A stretch of 8,934 nt of DNA from Betaproteobacteria bacterium. Lineage in GTDB: Bacteria; Pseudomonadota; Gammaproteobacteria; Burkholderiales; SG8-39. The stretch is taken from positions 1 to 8,934 of the forward strand of contig VBCJ01000312.1 in the NCBI GenBank assembly GCA_005884335.1. The letters run 5' to 3'. Every line of letters begins with the position of its first letter. Position 1 is the first letter of the stretch. Under the pieces are notes generated by a model. It ran no database searches and had not been told where the DNA came from. It worked only from the letters and a program-made list of their open reading frames with translations. This document shows, one piece after another, positions 6,253 to 8,934 of this stretch. The position numbers and the translations under genes were made by a program.

Positions 6253-7500
6253 TCAGACCGCGGCGCGCGGCGTGGAGAGTTCGCCCTCGCTGATACGCAC
6301 CGTGGCCGCGATCGCGTCGGCGACGTAGTCGAGGTTGCGCGAGTTCAGGGCCGCGACGCAGATGCGGCCAGACTCGATGCCGTATACCGAGTAGCGCTAG
6401 CGCATCGCGACCATCTGCTCGCGCGACAGGCCCGAGTACGAGAAGATCCCGCGCTGCTGCAGAATGAAGCCGAAGTCGTCCGGAATCCGCTTCTTCAGGC
6501 GCTCGACCAGCTCGCGCCTCATCGAGCGCACGCGGTCGCGCATGACCACGACCTCCTTCTTCCACAAGGCGCTCAGTTCGGCGGACGCGAGAACCGAGGC
6601 GACGATCCTCGCCCCGTGCGTCGGGGGGTTCGAGTAGTTGGTGCGGATCATGCGCTTCAGGTTGCTCAGCACTCGGGCGGCCTCACCCGAATCCGCGGTG
6701 ACGACGGAAAGCGAGCCGACGCGCTCGCCGTAGAGCGAGAAGGACTTGGAGAAGGACATTGCCACCAGCACTACCGGAAGCGCCTCCGCGAACCGGCGCG
6801 CGACCTGCGCATCCTCCTCGATGCCATCGCCGAATCCCTGGTAGGCGAAGTCAAGGAAGGGGATGAGGCGGCGCTCTGCGACGATCTTGATGACCTCGTC
6901 CCACTGCTCGCCGCGGATGTCGACCCCCGTGGGGTTGTGGCAGCAGGCGTGCAGCAGCAGCACGGAACCCTTCGGGATCGCGCGCATCGCGGCCAGCATT
7001 TCCGCGAGGCGGATCCCGCGGGTGCGCGGGTCGTAGTAGGGGTAGCTCTCGATTCGGAAGCCGGCTTCCTCGAATAGCGGCCGATGGTTGTCGTAGGTCG
7101 GGTCGGACATGTAGATCGCGGCCTCCGGGGCGAAGCGCCGGATGAAGTCGGCGCCGACCTTGAGGCCTCCGGTGCCGCCGACCGCCTGGACCGTGGTGAC
7201 TCGCCCCGCCGCGACCGCGGGGTGGCTCGGCCCAAAGAGCAGCGTCTGGACCGCGCGGACGAACTCTGGAAACCCGTCCATCGCCAGGTAGGGCCGAGCG
7301 ATGCCCGCGGCGGTGAGCGCCTCGTCGGCGCGGCGCACGCACTCGAGCAGCGGCACCTTCCCCTGGTCGTCGTAATACACGCCCACGCCGAGGTTGACCT
7401 TCTTGGGATTCGGATCGGCGACATAGGTCTCGGTCAGCCCTAGGATCGCGTCCCGGGGCGCCATTTTCACGTTGGCGAGGAGGCTTTCTTCGGGTCGCAT
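6253..7500 (-). pseudogene. aspartate/aromatic-amino-acid aminotransferase (class I, PLP) interrupted by an in-frame TAG
   Basis: This family transfers the amino group of Asp, Tyr or Phe to 2-oxoglutarate in the cytoplasm. From the ATG at 7500, chosen because family members start just before the APRD-ILGLTE block (a TTG at 7515 is possible), the frame runs to TAG at 6399-6397, codon 368. All upstream landmarks are present: NLGVGVYYDD, HNPTG (Asn189), DFAYQGF (Asp217, Tyr220), the PLP lysine in SFSKSFSLYGERVG (Lys252) and Arg260. Behind the TAG the same frame continues for 47 codons (RYSVYGIESGRICVAALNSR and on) to TGA at 6255-6253. That is the normal family C-terminus, including the SGR arginine (379) that binds the substrate carboxylate. 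A single GAG-to-TAG change explains the break, since family members have M-R-E-x-Y there. The truncated 367-residue product would probably be inactive. Recent pseudogene, sequencing error and amber readthrough are all possible. Confidence 0.85.
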
Positions 7501-7534
7501 GCGCTCGGTTACCAAAAGTCGAGTGGCTCAGGAT

Positions 7535-7560
7535 CTCCCCCGATTATACAATCCGGGGAG
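7535..7560 (-). promoter_or_regulatory. candidate promoter -10 element inside an inverted repeat, upstream of the aminotransferase
   Basis: On the minus strand a perfect TATAAT lies at 7548-7543, about 43 bases upstream of the ATG at 7500, so transcription would start near 7536. No good TTGACA is found 16-18 bases farther upstream. The element sits inside a strong inverted repeat: CTCCCC-C-GATT (7535-7545) pairs with AATC-C-GGGGAG (7550-7560), ten pairs with one mismatch around a 4-base loop. The repeat may be an operator over the promoter or a 3' hairpin of the small membrane-protein gene. No U-tract follows it. Confidence 0.4.
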
Positions 7561-7597
7561 CCATTGCGAGCGCTGGAGAAGAGCGATCGCATCGTGA

Positions 7598-7786
7598 CTA
7601 GACCACGCCCCGGCCCATCCAGCTCCAGTGGAACACGCCACCGAGTACCATCGACACTGCGGCGGCAAGGACCAGGAGAATGATCATGGCCGGTATCGCC
7701 GCGATCGCCCATTTGACGAGCAGGACCACCATGGACCAGAACGGGATCTTGACATCGACGACCACGACTTCTCTTGTTTCGTTCAT
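7598..7786 (-). CDS. small membrane protein of unknown function
   Basis: The product has 62 residues, started by an ATG with AGAGGT six bases upstream. An acidic, beta-like N-terminus (MNETREVVVVDVKIP) precedes a hydrophobic region from about residue 16 to 52, interrupted only by Lys25-Trp26. It can therefore be read as one long helix (about 26-52) or as a short re-entrant segment plus one helix. The C-terminus is short and aromatic (HWSWMGRGVV). Pro32 would kink the helix. Hydrophobic composition and the good ribosome site argue that the frame is real. No family is recognised. The gene is tightly divergent from the decarboxylase-like gene and runs in the same direction as the aminotransferase 97 bp downstream, so the two may share transcripts if the 7535-7560 hairpin does not stop them. 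Confidence 0.68.
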   Translation of the reverse strand: MNETREVVVVDVKIPFWSMVVLLVKWAIAAIPAMIILLVLAAAVSMVLGGVFHWSWMGRGVV

Positions 7787-7824
7787 TGGAGACCTCTTGC
7801 GCGAAAATGAGAGGGTACACCGCC
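7749..7824 (+). promoter_or_regulatory. very short divergent promoter region with TTGACA inside the small membrane-protein gene
   Basis: Only 38 bp separate the start codons at 7786 (minus) and 7825 (plus), too little for two independent promoters with leaders. A perfect plus-strand -35 hexamer TTGACA lies at 7749-7754, within the coding region of the divergent gene. Downstream at 17 bases only TCTTGT (7772-7777) is available as -10, a weak match. If used, the transcript would begin near 7785 with a leader of about 40 bases containing AGAGGG (7810-7815) as ribosome site. Confidence 0.3.
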
Positions 7825-8712
7825 ATGACTAAGCCCGTCGCCGTGCACACGCTCCTGGGGGATTACCCGGTCACCCTTGCGCTGAAGAAGGGCGAGGTGA
7901 AATCGTCCTCGGTGAGCCTGGACTTCGCCGACGTGAAGACGCCGAGCACGGCGTTCAAGCGGGTGGTGAGGAACCTCGAGTTCGATTGCGCCGAGCTCGC
8001 CATCGTGACCTTCCTCATGGCGAAGGCGCACGGGAAGCCGCTGGTGCTCCTGCCCGCGGTCGTGCTCGCGCGCTTCCAGCACCCCCATATCGTCTACAAC
8101 ATCGAGCGCGGGCCGCTCGCGCCCGCCGACCTTGCAGGTCGCCGCGTGGGCACGCGTTCCTACACCGTGACGACCTCGACGTGGCTGCGCGGCATCCTCG
8201 CCAACGAACACGGCGTGGACATCGACCGCGTGAAATGGGTCACTTTCGAGGAAGCCCACGTCGCCGAGTTCCGCGATCCGCCGTCGGTGGAGCGCGCACC
8301 CGAGGGCAAGGAGCTGACGGCGATGCTCCTTGCCGGGGAAATCGACGCGGCGATCCTGCCCGCCGTGCCGACCGACCCGCGTCTTAAACCGCTCATCCAC
8401 AATCCGGCGGCGGCGGCCGAGGCTTGGCACAGGAAGTACCGGGCGCTGCAGATCAATCACATGGTCGCCGTGAAAGAATCCCTGTCGAGATCGGAGCCGG
8501 AAGCCGTGCGCGAAATCTACCGGCTCCTGGCCGAGAGCAAGAAGGCGGCGAAGCTGCCCAAGCCGGGCGAATTCGACACCCATCCGTTCGGCCTCGAAGC
8601 GAATCGGCGGAGCCTCGAAGTCGTCATCGACACGGTCCACCAGCAGGGGATGATTCCGCGGCGCTTTGCCGTGGACGAGCTGTTCGACGACGTGACGCGC
8701 AAATTGGGCTAG
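7825..8712 (+). CDS. 4,5-dihydroxyphthalate decarboxylase-like protein (Pht5-type, periplasmic-binding-protein fold)
   Basis: The product has 295 residues. The ATG at 7825 was chosen over an earlier one at 7807 because AGAGGG lies nine bases upstream and the family begins just before such a strand (VAVHTLLGDYPVTLAL). Visible landmarks are the FDCAELAIVTFLMA segment (53-66), DLAGRRVGTRSYTVTTSTWLRGIL (102-125), where two lobes of the type-II binding-protein fold meet, and FGLEANRRSLE plus GMIPRRFAVDELF (255-287), the usual ending of Pht5-type proteins. No signal peptide is present, so a cytoplasmic enzyme is more likely than a transport binding protein. The known reaction of the family is 4,5-dihydroxyphthalate to protocatechuate plus CO2. 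The chain is somewhat shorter than characterised members, so another carboxylated aromatic substrate is possible. The next gene, 18 bp on, encodes a LigJ-type hydratase of protocatechuate 4,5-cleavage, which supports the pathway assignment. Confidence 0.7.
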   Translation: MTKPVAVHTLLGDYPVTLALKKGEVKSSSVSLDFADVKTPSTAFKRVVRNLEFDCAELAIVTFLMAKAHGKPLVLLPAVVLARFQHPHIVYNIERGPLAPADLAGRRVGTRSYTVTTSTWLRGILANEHGVDIDRVKWVTFEEAHVAEFRDPPSVERAPEGKELTAMLLAGEIDAAILPAVPTDPRLKPLIHNPAAAAEAWHRKYRALQINHMVAVKESLSRSEPEAVREIYRLLAESKKAAKLPKPGEFDTHPFGLEANRRSLEVVIDTVHQQGMIPRRFAVDELFDDVTRKLG

Positions 8713-8730
8713 ACGGAGAGCGACAAACAG

Positions 8731-8934
8731 ATGATCATCGATTGCCACGGCCACTACACCACCGCTCCCAGGCAGCTCGAGGAATGGCGCAAGCGCCAGA
8801 TCGCGGCGCTGGAGGATGCCAAGCACGTCCCGTCGAAGGGCTCGCTCGGCATCGACGACGACGAGATCCGCGCGAGCCTCGAGGGCGCGCAGTTGAAGCT
8901 GCAGCGCGAGCGCGGCACCGACATCACCATCTTC
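8731..8934 (+). CDS. ligJ: 4-oxalomesaconate hydratase-like amidohydrolase (LigJ type), N-terminal part
   Basis: An ATG with GGAG 12 bases upstream opens a frame still open at the right edge (68 residues). The start MIIDCHGHYTTAP followed by LEEWRKRQIAALED is the recognisable N-terminus of LigJ-type enzymes of the amidohydrolase superfamily. His6 and His8 form the HxH zinc-binding pair on the first barrel strand. LigJ hydrates 4-oxalomesaconate to 4-carboxy-4-hydroxy-2-oxoadipate in the protocatechuate 4,5-cleavage pathway. The helix IDDDEIRASLEGAQLKLQRE (41-60) and GTDITIF also fit. Related decarboxylases of the same superfamily share HxH but not the HYTTAP run, so the family assignment is fair, while substrate assignment needs the rest of the gene. 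It lies 18 bp behind the decarboxylase-like gene and is probably co-transcribed with it. Confidence 0.72.
   Translation, partial: MIIDCHGHYTTAPRQLEEWRKRQIAALEDAKHVPSKGSLGIDDDEIRASLEGAQLKLQRERGTDITIF

Noticed and set aside
4491..6293. 600-codon open frame on the plus strand
   Set aside because: It is antisense to flavoprotein A. Long antisense frames are normal opposite GC-rich genes. The translation is Arg/Ala/Val/His-rich with no motif, while the minus strand has full family motifs.
6397..6399. TAG as a pyrrolysine codon
   Set aside because: Family members have a non-essential Glu-like residue here, no insertion element is evident, and TAG is an ordinary stop for other genes in this window.
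6182..6565. Overlapping 127-codon minus-strand frame as a frameshifted aminotransferase C-terminus
   Set aside because: The true C-terminus continues in the original frame behind the TAG; this frame reads as Arg/Gly/Ala noise, so no frameshift is needed.
7783..8826. 347-codon minus-strand frame
   Set aside because: It is antisense to the decarboxylase-like gene and to the start of the LigJ-type gene; Arg/His-rich composition marks it as a shadow.
1..8934. CRISPR array, tRNA, rRNA, transposase or phage genes
   Set aside because: No regularly spaced repeats, no cloverleaf sequence with a TTC-type T-loop, and no transposase or integrase motifs were seen on either strand.

Overview
The window is GC-rich, strongly G/C-biased at third codon positions and densely packed with genes. 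It looks like chromosome from a free-living proteobacterium with a versatile metabolism. Gene style and content (class I aminotransferase, TAT-exported GMC dehydrogenase, a LigJ-type aromatic-ring pathway enzyme, small conserved orphans) fit Betaproteobacteria/Burkholderiales best. That placement is an inference, and the cold-shock protein has features also common in Alphaproteobacteria. There is no tRNA, rRNA, CRISPR array, insertion sequence or phage gene.

Layout. 1-149 (-): the first 49 residues of a small conserved-type protein of unknown function, followed by a 221-bp non-coding stretch with several inverted repeats. 371-1426 (-): a secreted, beta-rich, probably outer-membrane protein starting at TTG. 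1580-1786 (+): a cold-shock-domain protein, divergent from it. 1848-6197 (-): a three-gene unit, transcribed right to left as GMC flavoprotein A, TAT-signal gluconate-dehydrogenase-subunit-3-like protein, GMC flavoprotein B. The two flavoproteins are both 586 residues, align without a gap and are about 80% identical by hand count. 6253-7500 (-): an aspartate/aromatic aminotransferase broken by an in-frame TAG at codon 368, with the conserved C-terminus intact behind it. 7598-7786 (-): a 62-residue membrane protein. 7825-8712 (+): a 4,5-dihydroxyphthalate-decarboxylase-like protein, divergent from it by only 38 bp. 8731-8934 (+): the N-terminus of a LigJ-type 4-oxalomesaconate hydratase, cut by the window edge.

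How the genes work together. The flavoprotein locus most likely encodes periplasmic, quinone-linked oxidation of a sugar, sugar acid or alcohol. The small subunit carries the only export signal and would take the flavoprotein partner(s) across the membrane with it. The usual cytochrome c subunit is not in the window. Having two flavoproteins for one small subunit suggests either two alternative enzymes or a heterocomplex. The rightmost pair points to protocatechuate 4,5-cleavage, reached from phthalate-type compounds. The points most worth a second look are the duplicated flavoprotein around one escort subunit, the conserved cysteine cluster in both flavoproteins, and the single-base amber interruption of the aminotransferase.
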